Below, piece by piece: positions 1 to 7,165 of a DNA stretch of 32,941 bases (position 1 is the first letter of the stretch; each line of letters begins with the position of its first letter). Made by a program: the position numbers and the translations under genes. Origin of the DNA: Litorimonas sp. (GTDB taxonomy: Bacteria > Pseudomonadota > Alphaproteobacteria > Caulobacterales > Maricaulaceae); assembly GCA_029936425.1 (NCBI GenBank), contig JAPYSU010000025.1, positions 1 through 32,941 of the forward strand, given 5' to 3'. The notes below the pieces were generated by a model. The model was not told the DNA's origin. It worked only from the letters and a program-made list of their open reading frames with translations, and ran no database searches.

Positions 1-50
1 AAGGTGACGTCTTCCTGTCCATGAGCAAAAGAACAATTTTGAATATAAGG

Positions 51-130
51 GCAAATCGGGAAGTGGGGATCTATCTCCTGGAATTTTTGTAAGAGGTTGA
101 GAGGGTTGGAGTTTTTGGAAGGATAAGTGT
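51..130 (+). repeat. Degenerate direct repeat, left copy
   Basis: This stretch shares a colinear pattern with 486-566. Both have a GGGA just before AAGTGGGGAT, then a T-rich run with GAATTT, then TTGA-AGGGT, then GAGTTTTTG, and finally a GATAAGTG/GATAAATG end. The match is broken by small gaps and is clearly imperfect (roughly 70 percent by eye). The two copies enclose all four palindromic units of the left region. No reading frame is conserved between them, so they look like duplicated non-coding DNA, perhaps an ancient upstream region. Function unknown. Confidence 0.5.
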
Positions 131-140
131 GGATATAATT

Positions 141-203
141 CCTCAACCGCGAAAGCGGGGGAGTATCCGACAGGACGGAGGGGGCGCAGCGCGTCTGCGC
201 TGC
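141..203 (+). repeat. Multi-hairpin palindromic element, copy 1
   Basis: Copy of the family also found at 236-286, 14452-14519 and 14549-14596. Order of parts: first hairpin with CCGC/GCGG stem and GAAA loop; conserved GGGGGAG block; short middle stem TCC-GACA-GGA; conserved CGGAGGGGG block; and a perfect 7-bp terminal hairpin GCAGCGC-GTCT-GCGCTGC at 186-203. The last hairpin is nearly identical to the one in the copy at 14452-14519. No T-run follows, so it is not a simple rho-independent terminator. Confidence 0.8.
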
Positions 204-235
204 CAGAAGACTCTTTGCACGTTAACGCTTCGCCT

Positions 236-286
236 ACCCCCTCCGACCCCTGCGGGGCCACCTCCCCCGCCCCGGCGGTGGAGGAG
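236..286 (-). repeat. Multi-hairpin palindromic element, copy 2 (inverted)
   Basis: Inverted relative to copy 1, so the pair is arranged with the CGGAGGGGG ends facing each other. Read on the minus strand it has CCTCCACCGC, a CGGG loop, GCGGGGGAGG, a middle stem CCCC-GCA-GGGG, then CGGAGGGGG. The terminal GCAGCGC hairpin is absent. The middle stem sequence differs from that of every other copy but remains self-complementary. Confidence 0.8.
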
Positions 287-297
287 CAATTAATCAC

Positions 298-353
298 TCC
301 GCTCATCCCGCCCTCGCTCTGCGTACCCTAAAGGGCAAGGGCGGGATCCAGAT
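298..353 (-). repeat. Second palindrome family, long-loop copy
   Basis: A perfect 10-bp inverted repeat (ATCCCGCCCT at 305-314 with AGGGCGGGAT at 338-347) is flanked by CCGCTC on one side and CCAGA on the other. On the minus strand this reads CTGGATCCCGCC, loop, GGCGGGATGAGCGG. The copy at 440-470 has the same layout in the opposite orientation with a four-base loop. The long loop contains a small CCCT-AA-AGGG palindrome. It resembles common extragenic palindromes of proteobacteria; no function can be read from it. Confidence 0.65.
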
Positions 354-439
354 ACTCAATTGGCGCTTAGACTCTACAAAGATGATTTTTGCATGGGTGT
401 TTAATTAAAGGCATTCACTTTGTTGTAATATTACACAGT

Positions 440-470
440 CTGGACCCCGCCCTTCGGCGGGGTGAGCGGG
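440..470 (+). repeat. Second palindrome family, short-loop copy
   Basis: CTGGACCCCGCC, a CTTC loop, then GGCGGGGTGAGCGG. The stem ACCCCGCC/GGCGGGGT at 444-463 is a perfect 8-bp pairing. It is the compact form of the element at 298-353 in opposite orientation. The half-motif GGGGTGAGCGGG also occurs alone just before cydA (1202-1215) and, inverted, at 9154-9168, always outside genes. Confidence 0.65.
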
Positions 471-485
471 TTTAGGGGGATGGTT

Positions 486-566
486 TTTCGCGGGATAAGT
501 GGGGATTATTTTTTGAATTTCGTGACAAGCGATTGAAAGGGTAGAGTTTTTGAAACGATAAATGCT
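486..566 (+). repeat. Degenerate direct repeat, right copy
   Basis: Partner of 51-130 (see that entry). It ends just upstream of the DUF2200 gene, so the left copy may mark a lost or moved equivalent of that gene's upstream region. The whole 1-621 stretch otherwise contains no gene I can support; AT-rich spacer and palindromes fill it. Confidence 0.5.
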
Positions 567-621
567 GACGAATAGCCATATGCCTTTGCGTTCTTTATAT
601 TGTCCTTGTAAGTTCGATGTC

Positions 622-990
622 ATGGACGTGACACCGGAACATAATGAGCGCATGGCAAAATTGACTTTTGCTGATGTCTATCCGCATTACCTCAAAAAGG
701 TCGAAAAAAAAGGCAGGACGAAAGAAGAATTACATCAGGTCATTAGGTGGCTCACAGGTTTCACGGATAAAAAATTGAAACAATATATCGATCAAAAGGT
801 CACTTTCGAAACATTCTTCAAAGACGCAGACATACACCCCAATGCACCCCTCATCAAAGGCGTCATTTGTGGATACCGGATTGAAAATATTGAGAACACT
901 CTCACAAGACGCGTTAGATATCTGGACAAGCTGGTCGATGAATTGGCAAAGGGGCGAAAAATGGAGAAGATTTTAAGAACGGGTGATTAG
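622..990 (+). CDS. DUF2200 domain protein
   Basis: A 122-residue protein that matches the DUF2200 family along its whole length. It begins near TPEHNERMAKLTFADVYPHY, has an EKKGRTKEELHQVIRWLTGF helix pair and an FETFF motif, and ends RYLDKLVDELAKGRKMEKIL. The function of this family is not established; it is a small, single-domain, presumably cytoplasmic protein. An ATG at 562 would add 20 residues with no family counterpart, so I place the start at 622; a third ATG at 652 is possible. No strong ribosome site is visible before any of them. It stands alone, between the palindrome-rich region and cydA. Confidence 0.8.
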   Translation: MDVTPEHNERMAKLTFADVYPHYLKKVEKKGRTKEELHQVIRWLTGFTDKKLKQYIDQKVTFETFFKDADIHPNAPLIKGVICGYRIENIENTLTRRVRYLDKLVDELAKGRKMEKILRTGD

Positions 991-1250
991 CCTTGTAGAA
1001 AGAGCTTTATCTCACACTATCCTTATATCTGTTCTCGCAAATCCTATGTTCTCGTCGGCGGTGGATCTCGTTACATCAGACCTTTTAAACGACCGTTTCT
1101 GAGTTGATGCCGCGCTCGGTTTTTCCGTGAACCGATGCATTTCGAGCCTGGTGCGCGACAGTCTGTGCCCTTGCACTCGTCCTGTCCGCCTCCTAGAAAT
1201 TGCGGGGTGAGCGGGAAGGTTTATCGGACTCGAAAGCGAGACATTTGATT
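991..1250. other. Gene-free stretch upstream of cydA
   Basis: About 260 bases with no supported gene. It must hold the cydA promoter, but I see no confident sigma-70, FNR or ArcA-type site. A small TCGGTT/AACCGA inverted repeat lies near 1117-1136 and a solitary GGGGTGAGCGGG half-palindrome at 1204-1215. A weak GCGAG lies about 10 bases before the cydA ATG. Confidence 0.35.
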
Positions 1251-2708
1251 ATGGAATTTGACGCCTTATTGCTCTCCCGTCTGCAATTTGCCTTTGTCAT
1301 TGCGTTTCATATTCTTTTCCCCGCCTTTACCATTGGCCTGGCCGCGTTTCTGGCGGTGTGTGAGGGGCTTTGGCTCAAGACCGGAAATGAGACGTACAAA
1401 CGGCTCTATCTTCACTGGGTGAAAATATTCGCGCTGGCCTTTGCCATGGGCGTCGTTTCCGGCGTGGTCATGAGCTATCAATTCGGAACGAACTGGGCGG
1501 TTTTTGCGGACAAGACCGGCAGCGTCATGGGGCCTCTGCTAGGCTATGAGGTTTTGACGGCCTTTTTCCTCGAAGCGACCTTTCTGGGTGTCATGCTGTT
1601 TGGCTGGAAAAAGGTCGGGCGGGGTCTGCATTTTCTCTCCACCTGCTGCGTGGCGGTTGGTACATCCATTTCGGCCTTCTGGATTTTGGCGGCCAATAGC
1701 TGGATGCAGACGCCGCAGGGCTTCGCTATGGACGAAGAAGGCAAATTCTATGCGACGAGCTGGCTGGAGGTCATTTTCAACCCGAGCTTTCCGTCTCGAT
1801 ATGTTCATATGATGCTCGCCGCCTTTATCACCACGGCGGCAGTTATTCTGGCTGCGGGCGCGTGGCAGACAATCCGCAAACATGATCAGAAACCCACGCG
1901 CTGGCAGATGCGTATGGCGGCGGGGACGCTCCTTGCGTTAATGCCGCTCCAAATCCTGGCCGGGCACTGGTCGGGCGAAGTCGCGCACCACCATCAGCCG
2001 GCGAAAGTTGCGGCCATGGAAGGCTGGTGGGAAACGAAATCGGCGCAGGATACGGTGCTGTTTGCTATTCCTGATGAAGAGACGCGCAGTAATAAATATG
2101 AGCTGGCCATTCCCGGGTTGGGCAATGCGGTGATGGGCCTGCCAAAAGATGAAGTTATTCAGGGCCTGAATGATTTTGACGGCGATCATCCGCCGGTCTT
2201 TATCGTGTTCTGGGCCTTTCGTATCATGGTGGGGTGCGGGCTGATTATGCTCGGGCTGGGCATTTGGGGGTGTTTCAAATGGTGGCGAAAATCCATTGAT
2301 ACGCCGGGGCTTTTTCACTGGATTGCCGTGCCCAGCGGGATGCTGGGATTTGTCGCGGTCATAAGCGGCTGGGTCGTGACCGAAGTGGGGCGGCAACCCT
2401 TTACCGTCTATGGATATCTCAGGACGGAAGACAGCCTTTCTCCCGTAAGCGCCGCAGAGGTGGCGACCTCACTCATGGTCTTTATGATTGTTTATGCCAT
2501 CATCTTTACCGCGGGGGTCATATATATGGTCCGCATCGCGACCAGCGGTTTTGACGATAAGGAAACGGACACACCTGAAAAAGAACGCCGCGCGCCCGGC
2601 ACGGCGATGGGATCCGTCGAAAATATGTCCAATCCCGAAAACTCACCTGCCGGAGAGGGCGAAACGTCTAACTCCCGCGAAAATGTCAAAAAGCACGATG
2701 GCGAGTAG
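1251..2708 (+). CDS. cydA: Cytochrome bd-type quinol oxidase subunit I (CIO-like)
   Basis: A 485-residue inner-membrane haem subunit that oxidises quinol and reduces O2 to water. Visible ligands and acids: His20 (haem b595 side), Glu100 and Glu108 in GYEVLTAFFLEA, His186 in RYVHMMLA and Met326 in FRIMVG (haem b558). The loop after GHWSGEVAHHHQPAK is short, as in the cyanide-insensitive (CioA) branch, not the long Q-loop of E. coli CydA. At residues 380-384 it reads GRQPF where most relatives have GRQPW. The C-terminal 50 residues are a hydrophilic, charged tail. I chose the ATG at 1251 because upstream residues have no family match. It is followed by cydB after 9 bases. Confidence 0.93.
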   Translation: MEFDALLLSRLQFAFVIAFHILFPAFTIGLAAFLAVCEGLWLKTGNETYKRLYLHWVKIFALAFAMGVVSGVVMSYQFGTNWAVFADKTGSVMGPLLGYEVLTAFFLEATFLGVMLFGWKKVGRGLHFLSTCCVAVGTSISAFWILAANSWMQTPQGFAMDEEGKFYATSWLEVIFNPSFPSRYVHMMLAAFITTAAVILAAGAWQTIRKHDQKPTRWQMRMAAGTLLALMPLQILAGHWSGEVAHHHQPAKVAAMEGWWETKSAQDTVLFAIPDEETRSNKYELAIPGLGNAVMGLPKDEVIQGLNDFDGDHPPVFIVFWAFRIMVGCGLIMLGLGIWGCFKWWRKSIDTPGLFHWIAVPSGMLGFVAVISGWVVTEVGRQPFTVYGYLRTEDSLSPVSAAEVATSLMVFMIVYAIIFTAGVIYMVRIATSGFDDKETDTPEKERRAPGTAMGSVENMSNPENSPAGEGETSNSRENVKKHDGE

Positions 2709-2717
2709 GAGACGATA

Positions 2718-3758
2718 ATGGAAATGCTTGATCTCCCCCATATCTGGGCCGTTTTTATTGCCATTGCCGTCATGCTCTACGTGGCCTTTGACGGATATGA
2801 TCTGGGCATTGGCATGCTGACAGCCTATGCGTTTTCGGATCAGGAACGGAATATGATGACGGCCACGATCGAGCCGTTCTGGGACGGGAATGAGACGTGG
2901 CTCGTCCTGGGCGGCGGTGGTCTGTTTGCCGCATTTCCTCTGGCCTATGCGATACTTATGCCGTCTTTTTATCTGCCCATTCTAGTGATGTTGGCCGCGC
3001 TTATTTTCCGCGGGGTGGCGTTTGAATTCCGGCACAAAGCGATCCGGAAACGAACGCAAAAATTCTGGAACGGAGCCTTTGCTTATGGCTCTCTGGTGGC
3101 AACCCTGTCACAGGGTTTCATTCTGGGCGGATTCATTCAGGGGTTTACTGTCGAGGGCCGCGCTTTTGCCGGCGGTCCGTTTGACTGGTTTACGCCGTTT
3201 TCCGTCCTTGTGGCGCTGTCTATGGTCGCCGGCTATCTCCTTCTCGGAACGACCTGGCTGATATTGAAAACCGAAGGAGAGTTACGTGAGGGGTCCATAA
3301 AATGGGCAAAACGTAGCTTGATAGGAACGGCGTTGGGTATGGCGTTGGTGAGCTTTGCGACATTATCAATCGACCCCCGCGTCACGGCAAAATGGGGCGT
3401 GTCCATGGCGACGATTGATTTTAGCAAAGCGGTTTACATGCTCCCTATCCCACTCGCCTGTGGGGGGCTGATGGTCTGGCTTTGGAAAGACCTATTCTCG
3501 AAAAAATCACCTGATTGGCGGCCTTATCTCTTGGCGGTTGGCATATTCCTGACAGGGTATGTTGGCCTCGGCGTCAGCATATTCCCTTACATAGTGCCTT
3601 TCGAAGTCACAATTTGGGAAGCCGCCGCGAGAGATAACGCGCTGATGCTCCTATTTGTCGGGGCGGCGGTAATGCTTCCCATCATTCTCGCTTACACCGC
3701 CTATGTGCACAGCCTTTTTTGGGGCAAGGTGAAAGAAGGGGACGGCTATCATGGGTAA
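2718..3758 (+). CDS. cydB: Cytochrome bd-type quinol oxidase subunit II
   Basis: A 346-residue partner of CydA with about eight hydrophobic segments. It carries the family signatures YVAFDGYDLGIGML near residues 21-34, IEPFWDGNETWLVLGGGGLFAAFP near 51-74 and FRGVAFEFRHK near 97-107. It lacks haem ligands of its own and stabilises the complex. A clear AGGAG ribosome site lies 6-7 bases before the ATG. It overlaps the following DUF2474 gene by 8 bases, so the three genes are one operon. Confidence 0.95.
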   Translation: MEMLDLPHIWAVFIAIAVMLYVAFDGYDLGIGMLTAYAFSDQERNMMTATIEPFWDGNETWLVLGGGGLFAAFPLAYAILMPSFYLPILVMLAALIFRGVAFEFRHKAIRKRTQKFWNGAFAYGSLVATLSQGFILGGFIQGFTVEGRAFAGGPFDWFTPFSVLVALSMVAGYLLLGTTWLILKTEGELREGSIKWAKRSLIGTALGMALVSFATLSIDPRVTAKWGVSMATIDFSKAVYMLPIPLACGGLMVWLWKDLFSKKSPDWRPYLLAVGIFLTGYVGLGVSIFPYIVPFEVTIWEAAARDNALMLLFVGAAVMLPIILAYTAYVHSLFWGKVKEGDGYHG

Positions 3759-3915
3759 ATCGCCCTTCCGCCCCGTCGAGCCTCCGAAGAAAGAAGAGGC
3801 TCAAGCGCCGCTTGTGAAACGATTGGGCTGGCTGATTGTGATGATGATAGCAGGTGTCATGACAGTGGCGGGCGTTGCCTACGCGCTCAGAAAACTGCTC
3901 TTTTTACATATCTAA
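3751..3915 (+). CDS. DUF2474 small membrane protein, CydX-like
   Basis: A 54-residue peptide starting at an ATG inside the last codons of cydB (8-base overlap) and ending TAA at 3913-3915. It has a proline- and lysine-rich cytoplasmic start, then RLGWLIVMMIAGVMTV and a single transmembrane helix, ending in a basic RKLLFLHI tail. The RLGWL motif, size and position after cydB match DUF2474, the short protein that accompanies CIO-type oxidases much as CydX accompanies E. coli CydAB. A role as an accessory subunit is inference from that analogy. The gene is easily missed because of its length. Confidence 0.85.
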   Translation: MGKSPFRPVEPPKKEEAQAPLVKRLGWLIVMMIAGVMTVAGVAYALRKLLFLHI

Positions 3916-3926
3916 AACGGCCGCAA

Positions 3927-4964
3927 TTATAGCTGAAGCGACCAATTCAGAGTGTGCCCCGCATGGAACGGCACGATGTCCGTTTCGGAGAGTTTCAAGC
4001 TCTCCGGCACTTTCGACGGTTTACGCGCCAGAGTCACTTTTTCCTCATTGAGCGGGAGGCCGTAAAATCTCGGCCCATGTTCCGACGCAAAGCCTTCGAG
4101 TTTGTCGAGCGCGTCTTCCTCCTCAAAAACCTTGGCATAACTTTCCAGCGCATAAGGCGCATTGAAAATACCGGCGCAGCCGCAGGCGCTTTCCTTTGCC
4201 GCGACAGGGTGCGGGGCGGTGTCCGTTCCCAGAAAGAATTTCGAGGAGCCGGAGGTGGCGGCTTGTCTCAAGGCCAGACGATGGATTTCCCGTTTGGCGA
4301 TGGGAAGGCAGTAATTATGCGGATTAATTCCGCCCTGGAAAATGGCGTTCCGGTTTATTTCCAGATGATGCGGCGTAATCGTCGCCGCAATATTAGACCC
4401 GTGCGAGTTGACAAATTCGACGGCTTCCGTGGTTGTGATGTGTTCAAAGACGATTTTCAGCTCCGGAAAATCCTTAATGACAAGCGCGAGAACGTCTTCG
4501 ATGAAGCGCGCTTCGCGGTCAAAAATATCAACGTCACTATGGGTGACTTCGCCGTGGACGAGCAGCGGCAAGCCGATTTCGGCCATCGCCATGAGGACAG
4601 GATAGATATTCTTGATGTCTGTCACGCCCGCGGCGGAATTTGTCGTCGCATTGGCCGGATAGAGCTTGGCGGCGGTAAAGACGCCTTCCTCCGCGCCGCG
4701 CCGGATTTCTTCGGGATCTATATCGTCAGTCAGATAGGCCGTCATCAGCGGCGTAAAGGACAGGCTCTCATCGACAACTTCCAAAATGCGGGATCGATAA
4801 GACCGGGCGGCGTCAACGCTGGTGACCGGCGGCGTGAGGTTCGGCATGATAATCGCGCGCCTAAATTGCCGGGCGGTATAATTGACCACGTCGCTGAGCA
4901 TAGCGCCGTCGCGGAGATGGACGTGCCAGTCATCGGGACGGCGAATTTCAAGGCTTTGGATCAT
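3927..4964 (-). CDS. pyrC: Dihydroorotase (class II)
   Basis: A 345-residue zinc amidohydrolase that cyclises N-carbamoyl-aspartate to dihydroorotate in pyrimidine synthesis. The metal site begins with DDWHVHLRDG (residues 11-20). The other markers are MPNLTPPV, the KLYPANATTNS segment with the carbamylated lysine, LLVHGEVT, VFEHITTTEAV and FFLGTDTAPH. Length and order match the E. coli-type PyrC, not the multifunctional or PyrC-like AllB enzymes. It is the last gene of a minus-strand run and converges on the DUF2474 gene with only 11 bases between stops. Confidence 0.95.
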   Translation of the reverse strand: MIQSLEIRRPDDWHVHLRDGAMLSDVVNYTARQFRRAIIMPNLTPPVTSVDAARSYRSRILEVVDESLSFTPLMTAYLTDDIDPEEIRRGAEEGVFTAAKLYPANATTNSAAGVTDIKNIYPVLMAMAEIGLPLLVHGEVTHSDVDIFDREARFIEDVLALVIKDFPELKIVFEHITTTEAVEFVNSHGSNIAATITPHHLEINRNAIFQGGINPHNYCLPIAKREIHRLALRQAATSGSSKFFLGTDTAPHPVAAKESACGCAGIFNAPYALESYAKVFEEEDALDKLEGFASEHGPRFYGLPLNEEKVTLARKPSKVPESLKLSETDIVPFHAGHTLNWSLQL

Positions 4965-5038
4965 GTCGGGCTTTCAGGCGAAATCTTGGAAATCTTTTCC
5001 AGGCTCAGATAACAGCCGAAATGGATTTCGGGAAGGGC

Positions 5039-5497
5039 TTAATCCCAATCCTTACGCCGTAAGTTTAGCAGCACGTCACCTTTTTCATCTATGAGAGTCA
5101 TGGATAAATGCGTCGCTTCATATTGCCGTGTGTTTTGCACAGATTTCAGGAAAGCGGTTTCCGCTTCCATTTTGCCCTGACAGAACTTCTTGGTCGAAGC
5201 GAGCGGGCCGAAGGTCAAGGTCGGGCCGTCCTGAACATAGGTTCCGAAGAAGTTATTACATCCGGCAAAGCCTCTGACCTCGCCTCCGGATTTGAAACTG
5301 ATGGTTTGCGGCAAATCCGCGAGTCCCCATTCCGATCCGGCCAGGCTGGTCAGCGGTTGGGCTTTTCGCGCCTCGGTCACCACTTTTGCGCAGCCAACAA
5401 CCGCCATCGCCCCAATGGCCAGGGGAATGATCGGAGGAAAGGCCCGCGCCACGCGATAGGCGGTAACGGCAGTTTTAAACGTGTTTGACAGGGCCAT
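5039..5497 (-). CDS. META domain protein
   Basis: A 152-residue protein with an N-terminal hydrophobic segment (residues 22-36, ending near AVVGCAK, possibly a lipobox-like anchor) and a C-terminal META/HslJ domain. The domain runs from SEWGLADLP through FKSGGEVRGFAGCNNFFGTY to the C terminus. META proteins such as HslJ are periplasmic or envelope-anchored and are linked to stress and drug tolerance; the exact role is unknown. A CGGAG ribosome site precedes the ATG. It follows the TIGR02301 gene after 17 bases and precedes pyrC by 74. Confidence 0.8.
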   Translation of the reverse strand: MALSNTFKTAVTAYRVARAFPPIIPLAIGAMAVVGCAKVVTEARKAQPLTSLAGSEWGLADLPQTISFKSGGEVRGFAGCNNFFGTYVQDGPTLTFGPLASTKKFCQGKMEAETAFLKSVQNTRQYEATHLSMTLIDEKGDVLLNLRRKDWD

Positions 5498-5514
5498 TTT
5501 CTACTCCGGGGTGA

Positions 5515-5979
5515 CTAATAATCTCTATAGGGGTCGCCGAGCATGGCGGCAATATGGCGTCCATTTTCCGACAGCGCGGCGACATCCACACTGACGTTTC
5601 GATTACATTCCGTATGGCGTTGCTGCTCTTGATAATACCCGGCGTTAAAGGCCCTTATCAATTGTCTTTCAGTCGCTGCACTTCCGCGGGATTCTATCGA
5701 CATAACCTGAGAGGCGTAATCCCGCCATTTCTGGTCGCCTTGTCCAAAACAGAGCGTCCGAAGATAATGAAGCTGTCCCAGGTTTTTTGACAGGGCTTCT
5801 ATGAGCGAGGTCATGGTAACCATTTCCGCTTCAATGCGGCGCTCGGCTTCTTCGCGGGCGCGCTGCGCTTCTTCTTTTAATTGGGCCTCTGTTCTATTGC
5901 TCGGCTCCGCGTCCTGGGCGAAAGACGGAACGCCGAAGCAAAGAGCGATGAAAGCCGATATGAGCAGAGCGCGATGCAT
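5515..5979 (-). CDS. TIGR02301 family periplasmic protein
   Basis: A 154-residue protein with a signal peptide (residues 1-21, cleavage near PSFAQDA) and a charged helical stretch (AQLKEEAQRAREEAERR). The conserved core follows, with LHYLRTLCFGQGDQKWRDY, RAFNAGYYQEQQRHTEC and a final GRHIAAMLGDPY. This pattern matches TIGR02301, a family of unknown function largely confined to alphaproteobacteria. Two cysteines in the core (the LRTLC and HTEC segments) could form a disulfide. It sits between the NUDIX and META genes with gaps of 9 and 17 bases, probably in one transcript. Confidence 0.78.
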   Translation of the reverse strand: MHRALLISAFIALCFGVPSFAQDAEPSNRTEAQLKEEAQRAREEAERRIEAEMVTMTSLIEALSKNLGQLHYLRTLCFGQGDQKWRDYASQVMSIESRGSAATERQLIRAFNAGYYQEQQRHTECNRNVSVDVAALSENGRHIAAMLGDPYRDY

Positions 5980-5988
5980 GAAGAGAAT

Positions 5989-6438
5989 CTAACCCGAATC
6001 GCGGAGGCTTCCCACGGATTTTTTCAGTGGGGCCTGTGTGGAACGTGCGGCTCTGGCGGTCTCTATTACATTTCGCGTGGCTTCCCACATTCCAAGATCG
6101 TCCAGATGTTCCCAAAGCATAAATTCGGCATGGGACGCGTCGTCCCCGGCAACCGGCTCACCGCTAATCCACTCGGCGACATAATCATGGAGAATATAAT
6201 CCGTGCCTTCGAAATGGGCGGGGAGGGTGAGGACTTTTGCGCCGAGCCTGGCGGTGACACCCGTTTCTTCCTTTAATTCGCGTAAGGCCGCCTCTGTTTG
6301 TGTCTCGTCTGCTTCAATACGCCCGCCGGGCAGGGACCAGTCCCCTTCACGCGGGGGTTTTCCGCGCTTGATCAACAGGACGTCGTCTCCGCGGAAACAG
6401 ATGACGCCTACACAATCTATCGGTTTTTTTTCTGTCAT
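5989..6438 (-). CDS. NUDIX hydrolase
   Basis: A 149-residue pyrophosphohydrolase. The Nudix box runs over residues 39-61 (GRIEADETQTEAAL then RELKEETGV), with all metal-binding glutamates present. It is preceded by WSLPGG. The substrate cannot be told from sequence; the short NUDIX fold with an ADP-ribose pyrophosphatase-like N terminus (CVGVICFRGDDVLLIKRGKP) is common among housecleaning or nucleotide-sugar enzymes. It is the first gene of the minus-strand group leading to pyrC and is divergent from the SRAP gene, with 40 bases between starts. Confidence 0.88.
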   Translation of the reverse strand: MTEKKPIDCVGVICFRGDDVLLIKRGKPPREGDWSLPGGRIEADETQTEAALRELKEETGVTARLGAKVLTLPAHFEGTDYILHDYVAEWISGEPVAGDDASHAEFMLWEHLDDLGMWEATRNVIETARAARSTQAPLKKSVGSLRDSG

Positions 6439-6478
6439 AGCTCTTTTCGTCTCTGCTCCGCCCTGCCAATAAGATTAG

Positions 6479-7156
6479 ATGTGCGGACGCTATACACTTT
6501 CTGGAAAGCTTGACGAAATTAGGGCCTGTTTCAAGGCCGAAGAAAGCCTGACAGCAGATTGGAACTGGTCACCCAAATATAATATTTCTCCGGGCATGGT
6601 TGTGCCGGCGGTTGCCTTTGACGGGGAAAAGCGCCGTAAGGTTGTGCCGATGCGTTGGGGCCTGCATCCGCATTGGCGAAAGGAGGCGCCGGAGGGCCGC
6701 CCGCTCTTTAATGCACGGGTGGAGACGGCTGCTGAGAAAGCCAGTTTTCGCACGCCGTTTCGCCGCCGCCGTGCGCTGATCCCCACAAGCGGGTGGTATG
6801 AATGGGACGGGGTTGAGACCCCGAAAACGCCGAATTTCATTACCGAAGATCATGACGATATGTTCGCCTTTGCCGGGCTCTGGGATAAATGGCGGGTGGA
6901 TGAAGGGATAGAGCTGCTGTCCTGCACGATACTCACCACCGCCGCGACGGGCCGCGTTAAACATCTTCATCATCGAATGCCCGTCCGTCTGCCCATGGAA
7001 AAATGGGATGACTGGCTTGATCCGGAGTCAGATCCGAACCGTGTTTTAGAGGATATGAGGGGCGGAGAGGATCTTGTGTTTTGGGAAGTGGATAGAGCCG
7101 TTAATTCCGGCCGCGCGGAAGGCGCGGAATTGGTGAAGAAGGCAAATGCGGCCTGA
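6479..7156 (+). CDS. SOS response-associated (SRAP/YedK/HMCES) protein
   Basis: A 225-residue protein of the SRAP family, which protects abasic sites in single-stranded DNA by covalent crosslinking through the N-terminal cysteine. Cys2 follows the start Met (MCGRYTLS). The other conserved residues are Asn78 and Arg80 in FNARVET, Glu108 in SGWYEW and His165 in HHRMPV. All catalytic residues are intact. No LexA-type repeat is evident in the 40-base spacer to the NUDIX gene, so SOS control cannot be shown here. It converges on the YihY gene with 9 bases between stops. Confidence 0.93.
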   Translation: MCGRYTLSGKLDEIRACFKAEESLTADWNWSPKYNISPGMVVPAVAFDGEKRRKVVPMRWGLHPHWRKEAPEGRPLFNARVETAAEKASFRTPFRRRRALIPTSGWYEWDGVETPKTPNFITEDHDDMFAFAGLWDKWRVDEGIELLSCTILTTAATGRVKHLHHRMPVRLPMEKWDDWLDPESDPNRVLEDMRGGEDLVFWEVDRAVNSGRAEGAELVKKANAA

Positions 7157-7165
7157 GACCCCTGG

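Noticed and set aside
991..1250. tRNA or small RNA considered upstream of cydA
   Set aside because: No cloverleaf or strong terminator; only a short 6-bp palindrome could be seen.
3954..5012. Long plus-strand open frame of 352 codons
   Set aside because: It is antisense to pyrC, has no recognisable motif and a composition expected from the reverse frame of a GC-biased gene.
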